Positions 7,017 through 13,646 of a stretch of 14,033 nucleotides of DNA are shown in pieces. The notes below the pieces were generated by a model. The model was given only the letters and a program-made list of their open reading frames with translations, ran no database searches and was not told the origin of the DNA. A program made the translations under genes and the position numbers. Where the stretch lies: NCBI GenBank assembly GCA_002353885.1, contig DEKO01000053.1, positions 12,605 through 26,637 of the forward strand, read 5' to 3'. Each line of letters opens with the position of its first letter. The stretch's first letter is position 1. Source of the stretch: Porphyromonadaceae bacterium UBA2720. Its GTDB lineage: Bacteria > Bacteroidota > Bacteroidia > Bacteroidales > Muribaculaceae.

Positions 7017-8970
7017 TCTCGAGAAACGCAAGTTTGTCATTGCCGGGTTTATTATCGTTGTTGTGTGCATTTATATCGTTCGCCTGTTTGTTCTTCAGGT
7101 GGGCGACAGCACCTACAAAGAGAATGCCGACAGCAATGCCTTTGTCGAGCGCGTGATATATCCTTCACGCGGCTTGATTTATGACCGCAACGACAGTCTG
7201 ATTGTCTACAACCAGCCCGCCTACGACCTGGTGATGATACCCAAAGATGTCCAGCCCTTCGACACGCTGGACCTGTGCAACACACTTCAGATCACGCGCG
7301 AGGTGTTTGAGAAACGCCTTGCCGACATGAAGAAGAGCCGCAATTACTCGGGCTACACCCAACAGATTGTGATCAATCACCTGTCGCCACAAGACTATGG
7401 ACGATTGCAGGAGAAACTGTATCGGTTCCCTGGGTTCTATATCGTGCAGCGCATCCTGCGCCAGTACAACACGACAGCCGCTGCCAACATCCTGGGTGAC
7501 ATCCGTGAGGTCAACCAGCGCGACATTGACAATGACTCTTACTATCGCTCAGGCGACTACACTGGCGACCTGGGGGTTGAAAAGAGCTATGAGCGCTGGC
7601 TTCGCGGACGCAAGGGCTCCGAAATTTTGATACGTGACGCATTGGGCAAGATCAAGGGCCGGTACAACGACGGCACCAACGATGTTGCTCCCGAGGCCGG
7701 CAACGACCTGCACCTGAGCATCGACATCAAGCTCCAGGAACTGGGCGAGCGCATGATGCGCGGCAAGGTTGGTGCCATCGTGTGCATTGAGCCCAAGACC
7801 GGCGAGATATTGGCGCTAGTATCCAGCCCCAGTTACGACCCGTCGCTGCTCATCGGCAAGGAACGCGGCAAGAACTACAACATGCTGTTGAATGACCCCA
7901 AGATGCCTCTGTTTGACCGTGCCATCATGGCGGCATATCCTCCTGGTTCGACATTCAAGCCCACACAAGGCCTGATCTTCTTGCACGAGGGCATCATCAA
8001 CCTGAGCACTGCCTATCCCTGCCATCGCGGCTTTGTGAGTGGTGGCATGCGCGTGGGGTGTCACGGCCATGGCTCACCCATCCCGCTGAAGCCTGCACTG
8101 CAGACCTCTTGCAATGCCTACTTCTGCTGGGGCCTGAAGCACATGCTGGAGAATCGCCGCAAATATGGATCGGTGGGCAATGCTTTTGAGGTATGGAAGA
8201 AGCACATGGTGTCGATGGGTTATGGTTACAAGACTGGCGTGGACTTGCCCGGCGAGAGCCGCGGTTTCATCCCCAACAAGGCTTACTATGACAAGAACTT
8301 GGGCGAAGGCAAGTGGAGCGCTTACAGCATCATCAGCGACGCCATTGGTCAGGGCGAGATATTGGCCACACCGCTACAGATAGCCAACCTGGCCGCCACC
8401 ATCGCCAACCGTGGCTACTATATCACACCTCATGTTGTTCGCCTCATCGATGGTGTGGGCGTGCTCAAGAAGAGCGTTGAGCGCCACCAGACCAGCATCG
8501 ATCCCAGCTACTATACACCCATTGCCGAGGGCATGCGCATGGCAGTGACAGGCGGCACCTGCCGTGGAGCCAACATTGCCGGTTATGAGGTGTGCGGCAA
8601 GACGGGTACCGCCCAGAACCCCCATGGCCGTGACCACTCGGCCTTCATGGGATTTGCGCCAATGAACGACCCGAAGATTGCCGTTGCTGTCTATGTCGAG
8701 AATGCTGGTTTCGGAGCCACATTTGGCGTTCCCATTGGTGCCGTGATGATGGAGCAGTACTTGACAGGCAAGCTCTCACCGGCTCGCGAGGCAACAGCAG
8801 CCCGCATGGCCAGCACCAGTCTGTATAGTGCCAAGCTGTATGGCGGTGGCAAGAAGGACGAGCAGAGCAAGTCCAAAGAGAAGTCCAAGGAGAAGTCCAA
8901 AGAGAAGAAAACAAAGCCTACGCCAGAACCCACCCACAAACCCAACGAGAACCATGGAACTGAGGAGTAA
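7000..8970 (+). CDS. mrdA: Penicillin-binding protein 2, elongation-specific transpeptidase
   Basis: PBP2 cross-links peptidoglycan strands made by RodA during side-wall growth. The 656-residue protein has a short cytoplasmic tip, one membrane anchor (about 12-34), a PBP dimerisation/pedestal domain (about 50-215, with SRGLIYDRN) and a C-terminal transpeptidase domain. Active-site motifs are complete: SxxK at 317-320 (PGSTFKP, nucleophile Ser317), SxN at 370-372 (SCN) and KTG at 534-536 (CGKTGTAQN). Cys341, Cys354, His357 and Cys371 surround the SxN region and could form a metal site. The start is a GTG at 7000, inside the end of mreD (17-base overlap); it gives the expected N-terminus MRKDYNLEKR. 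The C-terminal tail of about 40 residues is low-complexity, rich in Lys, Ser, Glu and Pro, with a KSKE repeat. The last 17 bases overlap rodA. Confidence 0.95.
   Translation: MRKDYNLEKRKFVIAGFIIVVVCIYIVRLFVLQVGDSTYKENADSNAFVERVIYPSRGLIYDRNDSLIVYNQPAYDLVMIPKDVQPFDTLDLCNTLQITREVFEKRLADMKKSRNYSGYTQQIVINHLSPQDYGRLQEKLYRFPGFYIVQRILRQYNTTAAANILGDIREVNQRDIDNDSYYRSGDYTGDLGVEKSYERWLRGRKGSEILIRDALGKIKGRYNDGTNDVAPEAGNDLHLSIDIKLQELGERMMRGKVGAIVCIEPKTGEILALVSSPSYDPSLLIGKERGKNYNMLLNDPKMPLFDRAIMAAYPPGSTFKPTQGLIFLHEGIINLSTAYPCHRGFVSGGMRVGCHGHGSPIPLKPALQTSCNAYFCWGLKHMLENRRKYGSVGNAFEVWKKHMVSMGYGYKTGVDLPGESRGFIPNKAYYDKNLGEGKWSAYSIISDAIGQGEILATPLQIANLAATIANRGYYITPHVVRLIDGVGVLKKSVERHQTSIDPSYYTPIAEGMRMAVTGGTCRGANIAGYEVCGKTGTAQNPHGRDHSAFMGFAPMNDPKIAVAVYVENAGFGATFGVPIGAVMMEQYLTGKLSPAREATAARMASTSLYSAKLYGGGKKDEQSKSKEKSKEKSKEKKTKPTPEPTHKPNENHGTEE
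8869..8907 (+). repeat. Three tandem 12-bp repeats encoding KSKE in the PBP2 tail
   Basis: AAGTCCAAAGAG (8869-8880), AAGTCCAAGGAG (8881-8892) and AAGTCCAAAGAG (8893-8904) differ at one base and are followed by a further AAG. They encode KSKE three times in the periplasmic C-terminal tail of PBP2. Multiples of 12 keep the frame, so copy number could vary between strains without breaking the gene. Confidence 0.85.
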
Positions 8971-10426
8971 CGACAGCGAGAACCGCACCCTGCTCAAGTC
9001 TATTGACTGGCTAACGATCATGCTCTATGCCATCCTGATTGTGGCAGGAGCGGTGAGCATCTATGCCGCGACCTATAACTTCGACAAGGCCAGCATGTTT
9101 GATTTCTCGGGTTTCTCGGGCAAGCAGTTCATGTGGGCAGGGCTGTCATTCATTTTGGGCTTGTCGCTACTGCTGATTGACCGTCGCATCTATGAGGCCT
9201 ACGCCTATCCCATCTATGGGGTGATGATATTGTTGCTGATAGTCACCATCTTTGTTGCTCCCGACATCAAGGGCTCGCGATCATGGCTGGTGTTTGGTCC
9301 TGTGAGCCTGCAGCCAGCCGAGTTTGCCAAGTTTGCCACAGCGTTAGCGCTTGCTAAACTGTTCAGCACCTATGGTTTCGCTCTGAACAGTTGGAAGAAC
9401 TATGCCATAGCCGGCGGCATCATTGTCTTGCCCATCTTGTGCATCATTCTTGAACGCGAGACGGGTTCGGCACTGGTCTACACCTCTCTCATCTTTGTGC
9501 TCTACCGCGAGGGAATGAGCGGTTTCGTGTTGTTTGCAGCCTTGTGTGCCATTACCTATTTTGTTGTGGTTCTCAAGTTTGCCACAGTCATCTTCATGGG
9601 CATCCCCCTGGGCACATTCATCGCCTTTGTGATAGTGATGGTGCTCACAGTGGGCATGTTGTTCTTCTACTGCCGTTCGTTCTTTCTGGGCCGAAATGTG
9701 CTTTTGGCTTATGTTGGTGGCGGTCTGTTGGCATGTGGTCTGTCTTTCCTTGGAGTATCGGTCAATGGCTATGTATTCTTTGGTCTGATGGTGGGTGGCA
9801 CGGTCATCTATCTGCTCTATGGCATGCTTCATGACGACATGCGCCGACTGTTGGTCACCACAGGATTTATTGTGGCTTCGGTCATCTTCATGTTCACGGT
9901 TGACTTTGCCTTCAACCATGTTCTGCAAGAACATCAACAGAAGCGCATCACCGTGGTTCTGGGTATTGCCGACGACCCGCGTGGTGTGGGCTATAATGTC
10001 AACCAGAGCAAGATAGCCATAGGCAGTGGTGGCATCTTGGGCAAAGGGTTCTTGAACGGCACGCAGACCAAACTGAAGTATGTGCCAGAACAGCACACCG
10101 ACTTCATTTTCTGCACCATCGGCGAAGAAGAGGGCTTCGTGGGTTCGACGATTGTTCTGCTGGTATTTTTGGCCCTGATATTGCGCGTCATCACACTAGC
10201 CGAGCGACAACACACCACATTTGGGCGGGTCTACTGCTACTGCGTTGCCTCCTACCTCATCTTTCACCTGAGCATCAACATCGGCATGGTTCTGGGCCTG
10301 TGTCCTGTCATCGGCATTCCCCTACCTTTCTTCAGCTATGGTGGCTCATCGCTGTGGGGCTTTACGTTCCTGCTGTTTATCATGCTTCGCATCGATGCCG
10401 ACCGTGGCCGGTATGGTGTGTGGTGA
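8954..10426 (+). CDS. rodA: Rod shape-determining protein RodA, SEDS peptidoglycan glycosyltransferase
   Basis: RodA is the SEDS-family integral membrane enzyme that polymerises lipid II into glycan strands, working with PBP2. From the ATG at 8954 it has 490 residues, against about 370 in Escherichia coli. SEDS signatures are clear: GSRSWLVFGPVSLQPAEFAK (107-126), ADDPRGVGYNVNQSKIAIGSGG (339-360; Asp341 aligns with the catalytic Asp), PEQHTDFIFCTIGEEEGFVG (378-397) and GLCPVIGIPLPFFSYGGSS (448-466). The extra length is a run of hydrophobic segments at about 190-320, between the ERETGSAL region and the catalytic loop. The frame is open upstream to 8828, but that stretch overlaps the repeat-coding tail of PBP2 and is Arg/Pro-rich, so it is not coding in this frame. 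It overlaps mrdA by 17 bases and is the last gene before a terminator. Confidence 0.95.
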   Translation: MELRSNDSENRTLLKSIDWLTIMLYAILIVAGAVSIYAATYNFDKASMFDFSGFSGKQFMWAGLSFILGLSLLLIDRRIYEAYAYPIYGVMILLLIVTIFVAPDIKGSRSWLVFGPVSLQPAEFAKFATALALAKLFSTYGFALNSWKNYAIAGGIIVLPILCIILERETGSALVYTSLIFVLYREGMSGFVLFAALCAITYFVVVLKFATVIFMGIPLGTFIAFVIVMVLTVGMLFFYCRSFFLGRNVLLAYVGGGLLACGLSFLGVSVNGYVFFGLMVGGTVIYLLYGMLHDDMRRLLVTTGFIVASVIFMFTVDFAFNHVLQEHQQKRITVVLGIADDPRGVGYNVNQSKIAIGSGGILGKGFLNGTQTKLKYVPEQHTDFIFCTIGEEEGFVGSTIVLLVFLALILRVITLAERQHTTFGRVYCYCVASYLIFHLSINIGMVLGLCPVIGIPLPFFSYGGSSLWGFTFLLFIMLRIDADRGRYGVW

Positions 10427-10443
10427 TGTGTTGCCCAATTATC

Positions 10444-10489
10444 ACTATCGCCCCCGACACAGTAATGCATCTGTGCCGGGGGCGATAGT
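10444..10489. terminator. Hairpin terminator at the end of the purH-rodA cluster
   Basis: Bases 10444-10462 pair with 10471-10489 over 19 positions with one A-C mismatch, around the 8-base loop 10463-10470. The stem is GC-rich (CGCCCCCG core). On the + strand it is followed by TTTTGCTTTT, so it should end rodA transcription. The leftward lipoprotein gene stops at 10505, so the stem may serve it too, although the T-tract on that side is poor. Confidence 0.88.
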
Positions 10490-10504
10490 TTTGCTTTTCA
10501 GTTT

Positions 10505-11122
10505 TCAGTTGGCAGCTTCAGTGCCAGGGATTGCTACCGCAGGCCAGTCAGCGTCTTGATAGTACTTGACAGGAATGCCTGTGAGTTTGATGTGCTCAGC
10601 AATGCCTGTGGCACGCACTAGCTCACGGTTCTTTTCATCGGCTTGAACGGTCTGGAAGTCCTGGAACTTGTTTCCAAAGATGCGCCGGGCACTGGGAAGG
10701 AACTGAGAGCCATCACCCACTGCATCAAACGAGGTCACTCGATACTTTCCGTCTGCCAGACACACATGCATCAAGCCCGGATGGTTGCCTCCCGACATCA
10801 TCTTGAGCGTGTCGCCGACCACTGTGTATCGATACACCCAATAGTCTCCCCACACCTTGATGTCATCGGTCTGCGTGCTATCCACTCCGATAATCATCAC
10901 ACTGGGGATGCACACATCGCCTGTGGCATAGTGACTGCCGATGCTGTCGTTGAGAAAAATTTCGATAGCCTTGACATAAGTGTCGGGTTGCATCACAATG
11001 GTGTCGGGCTGTTGGCTCTCGACCACCTTTTGGTCACCGCCCGTGCTGTTGCACGATGCCAAAGCCCATGTACCGCCGACTGTCAGGATGGCGGCGAGTA
11101 TCCAATGAATAGTTTTGTTCAT
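10505..11122 (-). CDS. Lipoprotein of unknown function
   Basis: I do not recognise a named family. The 205-residue product begins with a lipoprotein signal peptide: MNKT, a hydrophobic core, then the lipobox LASC with the lipidated Cys at residue 24. The next residues are NSTGGDQ, followed by a disordered linker rich in Gln, Asp and Thr (about 25-48). The folded part (about 48-200) has alternating hydrophobic strands and stretches such as DIKVWGDYWVYRYTVVGDTLKMMSGGNHPGLMHV (88-121) and YRVTSFDAVGDGSQF. I have an impression of similar uncharacterised Bacteroidales lipoproteins. An NTF2-like or cystatin-like small fold is possible, but this is only a guess from strand pattern. It starts 62 bases after the miaA stop with no clear promoter of its own, so it is probably co-transcribed with miaA. 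Confidence 0.85.
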   Translation of the reverse strand: MNKTIHWILAAILTVGGTWALASCNSTGGDQKVVESQQPDTIVMQPDTYVKAIEIFLNDSIGSHYATGDVCIPSVMIIGVDSTQTDDIKVWGDYWVYRYTVVGDTLKMMSGGNHPGLMHVCLADGKYRVTSFDAVGDGSQFLPSARRIFGNKFQDFQTVQADEKNRELVRATGIAEHIKLTGIPVKYYQDADWPAVAIPGTEAAN

Positions 11123-11147
11123 TTCAGTTATGTTTTAAGTCCGTTGC

Positions 11148-11161
11148 GCATTGAGCAATGC
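11148..11161. other. Short palindrome between miaA and the lipoprotein gene
   Basis: GCATTG (11148-11153) and CAATGC (11156-11161) form a perfect 6-bp inverted repeat around two bases, extendable with a two-base bulge to TTGC / GCAA. Two spacer bases are too few for a normal RNA hairpin loop, so it looks more like a protein-binding palindrome. It lies 26 bases upstream of the lipoprotein start codon. Function unknown. Confidence 0.25.
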
Positions 11162-11184
11162 AATCATCGTGCCAATGTGGAGAA

Positions 11185-12096
11185 TTATTGAAGCAATTTC
11201 ATGACAGCTTCGTTGAACTCATCGGATGGCATGTCGTAGGGGAGCCAATGTATGGGGGTACCTCGCCGCTCCATGCCACGGAACCATGTCATCTGCCGTT
11301 TGGCAAACTGGTGGATGGCAATCTCGAGCTGGTCGTGCATCTGCTGCCATGACAATTCGCCGATGACATAGCGGGTAACAAACTTGTATTCCAATCCATA
11401 GTAGATGAGGTCATCAGGATCCACTCCACCTTCAATAAGCCGCTGCACCTCGTCGACCATGCCAGCCTGCAGTCGCGCGTCCAAACGCTCGGTGATGCGC
11501 CGGCGCCGTGCCTCACGGTCAATGCTCACGCCGATGACCACTGCATCGGTCAATGGATGCGGCTCGGTTGCGAGTTTGAGGTCGGGATGTTGGTGATAGT
11601 AAGTGCAGATTTCGATGGCACGGATGGCACGCTTGGGCGTGTCAATGTCGCTGTTGTTGCGCAGTGTCTTCATGGTGCGCAAGATGGCCGTCAACTCATC
11701 TAGCGACTTGCCCTCGAGCGACGCCCTCAACGCATCGTTCTGTGGCACTGGTGGCAACTGTATGCCTTTGAGCACTGTCTCGACATACATGCCCGTGCCT
11801 CCGCACATGATGGGCTGCTTGCCACGGGCATTGATGTCGTCATAGACAGCCTGATAGTCGCGCAAGAACTCAAAGAGGCTGTATTTATAGCCTGCCGGAC
11901 AGATGTCTATGAGATGATAAGGCACAGTGCCATACTCGTCCAGGTCTTTGCCTGTACCCAAGTCCATGCCTCGATAGATCTGTCGTGAGTCGGCACTGAT
12001 AATCTCTGCGTCAAGCACATGCGCCAGCGCCACGGCACGGGCCGTCTTGCCCGATGCGGTGGGTCCTGTGATGACAATGAGTGGTTTTGTTGCCAT
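11185..12096 (-). CDS. miaA: tRNA dimethylallyltransferase
   Basis: MiaA transfers a dimethylallyl group to N6 of adenosine 37 in tRNAs that read codons starting with U; it is a cytoplasmic enzyme. From the ATG at 12096 the protein has 303 residues, the usual length. Motifs in order are the P-loop GPTASGKT (11-18), ADSRQIYRGMDLGTGKD (about 37-53), the CGGTGMYVETVLKG region (about 97-110), the tRNA-interacting PKRAIRAIEI (about 157-166) and a C-terminal FAKRQMTWFRG (about 274-284). The frame is open upstream to 12147, but those 17 codons cross the promoter at 12117-12148, so the internal ATG is the true start. No Zn-finger extension of the eukaryotic type is present. The promoter is shared back to back with the M64 peptidase gene, and the lipoprotein gene follows. 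Confidence 0.96.
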   Translation of the reverse strand: MATKPLIVITGPTASGKTARAVALAHVLDAEIISADSRQIYRGMDLGTGKDLDEYGTVPYHLIDICPAGYKYSLFEFLRDYQAVYDDINARGKQPIMCGGTGMYVETVLKGIQLPPVPQNDALRASLEGKSLDELTAILRTMKTLRNNSDIDTPKRAIRAIEICTYYHQHPDLKLATEPHPLTDAVVIGVSIDREARRRRITERLDARLQAGMVDEVQRLIEGGVDPDDLIYYGLEYKFVTRYVIGELSWQQMHDQLEIAIHQFAKRQMTWFRGMERRGTPIHWLPYDMPSDEFNEAVMKLLQ

Positions 12097-12116
12097 AGCG
12101 TGAATAATCCTTGATG

Positions 12117-12148
12117 CAAAAGTCGCTATTTTTTGGCATATCACCAAA
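12117..12148 (-). promoter_or_regulatory. Promoter of miaA
   Basis: On the minus strand, TTTG (12145-12148), a 20-base spacer and GACTTTTG (12117-12124) match the Bacteroidetes promoter with one mismatch in TAnnTTTG. The predicted start near 12111 leaves a leader of about 15 bases before the ATG at 12096. Confidence 0.6.
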
Positions 12149-12163
12149 GAAATTACCCTATTT

Positions 12164-12195
12164 TTTGTTCATCACACAAATAATAACTATTTTTG
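12164..12195 (+). promoter_or_regulatory. Promoter of the M64 peptidase gene
   Basis: TTTG at 12164-12167, a 20-base spacer and TATTTTTG at 12188-12195 match the Bacteroidetes promoter fully. The predicted start near 12201 leaves a leader of about 18 bases before the ATG at 12219. This rules out the upstream extension of the reading frame to 12111. The -33 boxes of this promoter and the miaA promoter are only 15 bases apart. Confidence 0.7.
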
Positions 12196-12218
12196 TGACT
12201 CAACAATACATGATAGCA

Positions 12219-13511
12219 ATGAAACGGATTCTTTTGACAATTGTGACTGTCATGATAGGCTTTGGCAGTATGGTAGCCATTGACTTTGACCAGTATTTTA
12301 CGGATGCAACACTCAGGCTGGACTATGCCTTTGCTGGCGATGCCTTCAGGCAGGAGATATATCTCGACCAGCTGTCGCATCTGCCGCGGTGGTGGGGTCG
12401 GCGCGTACGGCTCGACGAGGTGCCTGTGGCCGGCGACGGCAGCATCACTGTGCGTGCCCACAGCAACGGCACGGTCATTTACCGCCATTCGTTCTCGAGC
12501 CTGTTCCAGGAGTGGATATCGACTGCCGAGGCCAAGGCTGTGCGCAAGTCGATGGAGAATGTGTTTCTGGTGCCAATGCCGCGCGACACGGTCGACATCA
12601 CCATCGAGTTGCGCGACCCACATCACCGCACCACATGCTCGCTCACCCACCAGGTGGTGCCCACCGACATCCTCATTGCCCATCGCGGCGAGCAAGGAGT
12701 GACCCCTTATGTGACGCTTCAGCAAGCTACTGACACCACTCGGTGCATCCACATCGCCTACGTGGCCGAGGGCTACACCGAGGCCGAGATGCCTCAGTTC
12801 ATTGCACACTGCCGCGAGGCTATGGAGGCCCTGTTCGGCCACGAACCGTTCAAGAGTCTGCGCTCACGGTTCAACATCGTGGCGGTGCAGAGTGCATCGC
12901 ACGACAGCGGCGTGAGCGACCCTGGAGCCGGCATTTGGCTGGACACCGCACTGGGTTCGCACTTCGACACTTTCTACAGCAAGCGTTATCTGACCACGCT
13001 GCACCTCAAGCAACTGCACAACGTGCTGGCTGGCATCCCCTACGAGCACATCATCATCCTGGCCAACACCGAGCACTATGGCGGTGGCGGCATCTACAAC
13101 AGCTACAACCTGACCTACACGCGCGGCAAGCACTTCCGCCCCGTGGTGGTGCATGAGTTTGGCCACAGCTTTGCGGGTCTGGGCGATGAGTATCCCTACG
13201 GCGACGATGACCCGCGCTACTTCAGCGATGTGGAGCCGTGGGAGCCCAACCTGACCACGCTGCACGACTTTGACTCGAAGTGGGCCGACATGGTTGCCCC
13301 CGGCACGCCTTGCCCCACCCCCGAGAGCCAGGACAGCACCATGATGACGCGTCGTGTGGGTGTGTTTGAGGGTGGGGGCTATCTGAGCAAGGGCGTGTAC
13401 CGCCCCGTGCAGGACTGCCGCATGCGCACCAACGAGGTGCCTGAGTTCTGCCCTGTGTGCCAGCGCGCCATCCGCCGCCTCATTGAGTTCTATACAACTC
13501 CTCTCAATTGA
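12219..13511 (+). CDS. Exported M64-family (IgA peptidase-like) zinc metallopeptidase
   Basis: This 430-residue protein begins with a signal peptide (MKRILLTIVTVMIGFGSMVA, about 1-20) without a lipobox, so it is exported. Residues about 22-160 match the N-terminal domain of M64 peptidases (FDQYFTDATLRLDYAFAGD at the start). The catalytic domain follows. The zinc site is HEFGHSFAGLGDEY, with His312, Glu313, His316 and probably Asp323 as third ligand. The C-terminal part has the GYLSKGVYRP region, a DC at 399-400 and CPVC at 411-414, which are usual in the family. The founding member cleaves IgA; many Bacteroidales homologues have no known substrate, and none can be inferred here. Starts at 12210 and 12219 are both possible; I prefer 12219 because it opens directly into the signal peptide. 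The coding sequence looks more GC-rich than its neighbours, especially after about 12390. Confidence 0.9.
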   Translation: MKRILLTIVTVMIGFGSMVAIDFDQYFTDATLRLDYAFAGDAFRQEIYLDQLSHLPRWWGRRVRLDEVPVAGDGSITVRAHSNGTVIYRHSFSSLFQEWISTAEAKAVRKSMENVFLVPMPRDTVDITIELRDPHHRTTCSLTHQVVPTDILIAHRGEQGVTPYVTLQQATDTTRCIHIAYVAEGYTEAEMPQFIAHCREAMEALFGHEPFKSLRSRFNIVAVQSASHDSGVSDPGAGIWLDTALGSHFDTFYSKRYLTTLHLKQLHNVLAGIPYEHIIILANTEHYGGGGIYNSYNLTYTRGKHFRPVVVHEFGHSFAGLGDEYPYGDDDPRYFSDVEPWEPNLTTLHDFDSKWADMVAPGTPCPTPESQDSTMMTRRVGVFEGGGYLSKGVYRPVQDCRMRTNEVPEFCPVCQRAIRRLIEFYTTPLN

Positions 13512-13517
13512 AAATAG

Positions 13518-13568
13518 AAAAAGACCGGGGCCACCCTGACATTGTTTTAGGGTGGCCCCGGTCTTTTT
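13518..13568. terminator. Perfect 20-bp bidirectional hairpin terminator
   Basis: Bases 13518-13537 are the exact reverse complement of 13549-13568, with an 11-base loop (13538-13548). The stem has a GC core and ends in A5 on the left and T5 on the right, so it gives a U-tract in both directions. It starts seven bases after the peptidase stop codon and lies before a convergent gene, fitting a terminator for both. Confidence 0.95.
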
Positions 13569-13646
13569 CTGCGCGGTCAGCATCGCAAAGGCGACTGTTT
13601 AACGCCTTATTGCCTTCATTTTGGGAGTGTTTTCTGATCAATCGCT

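Noticed and set aside
8828..8953. 5' extension of the rodA frame
   Set aside because: It is read from the PBP2 KSKE repeat in another frame and gives an Arg/Pro/Ser-rich stretch. The ATG at 8954 gives a normal RodA N-terminus.
9344..10096. Long minus-strand open frame (250 codons) inside rodA
   Set aside because: It lies fully antisense to a clear SEDS gene. Its His/Asp/Gln-rich composition is what reverse-complemented membrane codons give, and it shows no domain or start signal.
12111..12218. 5' extension of the M64 peptidase frame
   Set aside because: It crosses the promoter at 12164-12195, and the ATG at 12219 opens directly into a signal peptide.
12153..12842. Minus-strand open frame opposite the M64 peptidase gene, crossing the miaA promoter
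   Set aside because: Antisense to a well-supported gene with high GC3, which produces such frames by chance; the composition is not protein-like.
12864..13583. Minus-strand open frame (239 codons) opposite the peptidase catalytic domain
   Set aside because: It would begin within the perfect hairpin terminator region and is Ala/His/Val-rich as expected from antisense of GC-rich codons.
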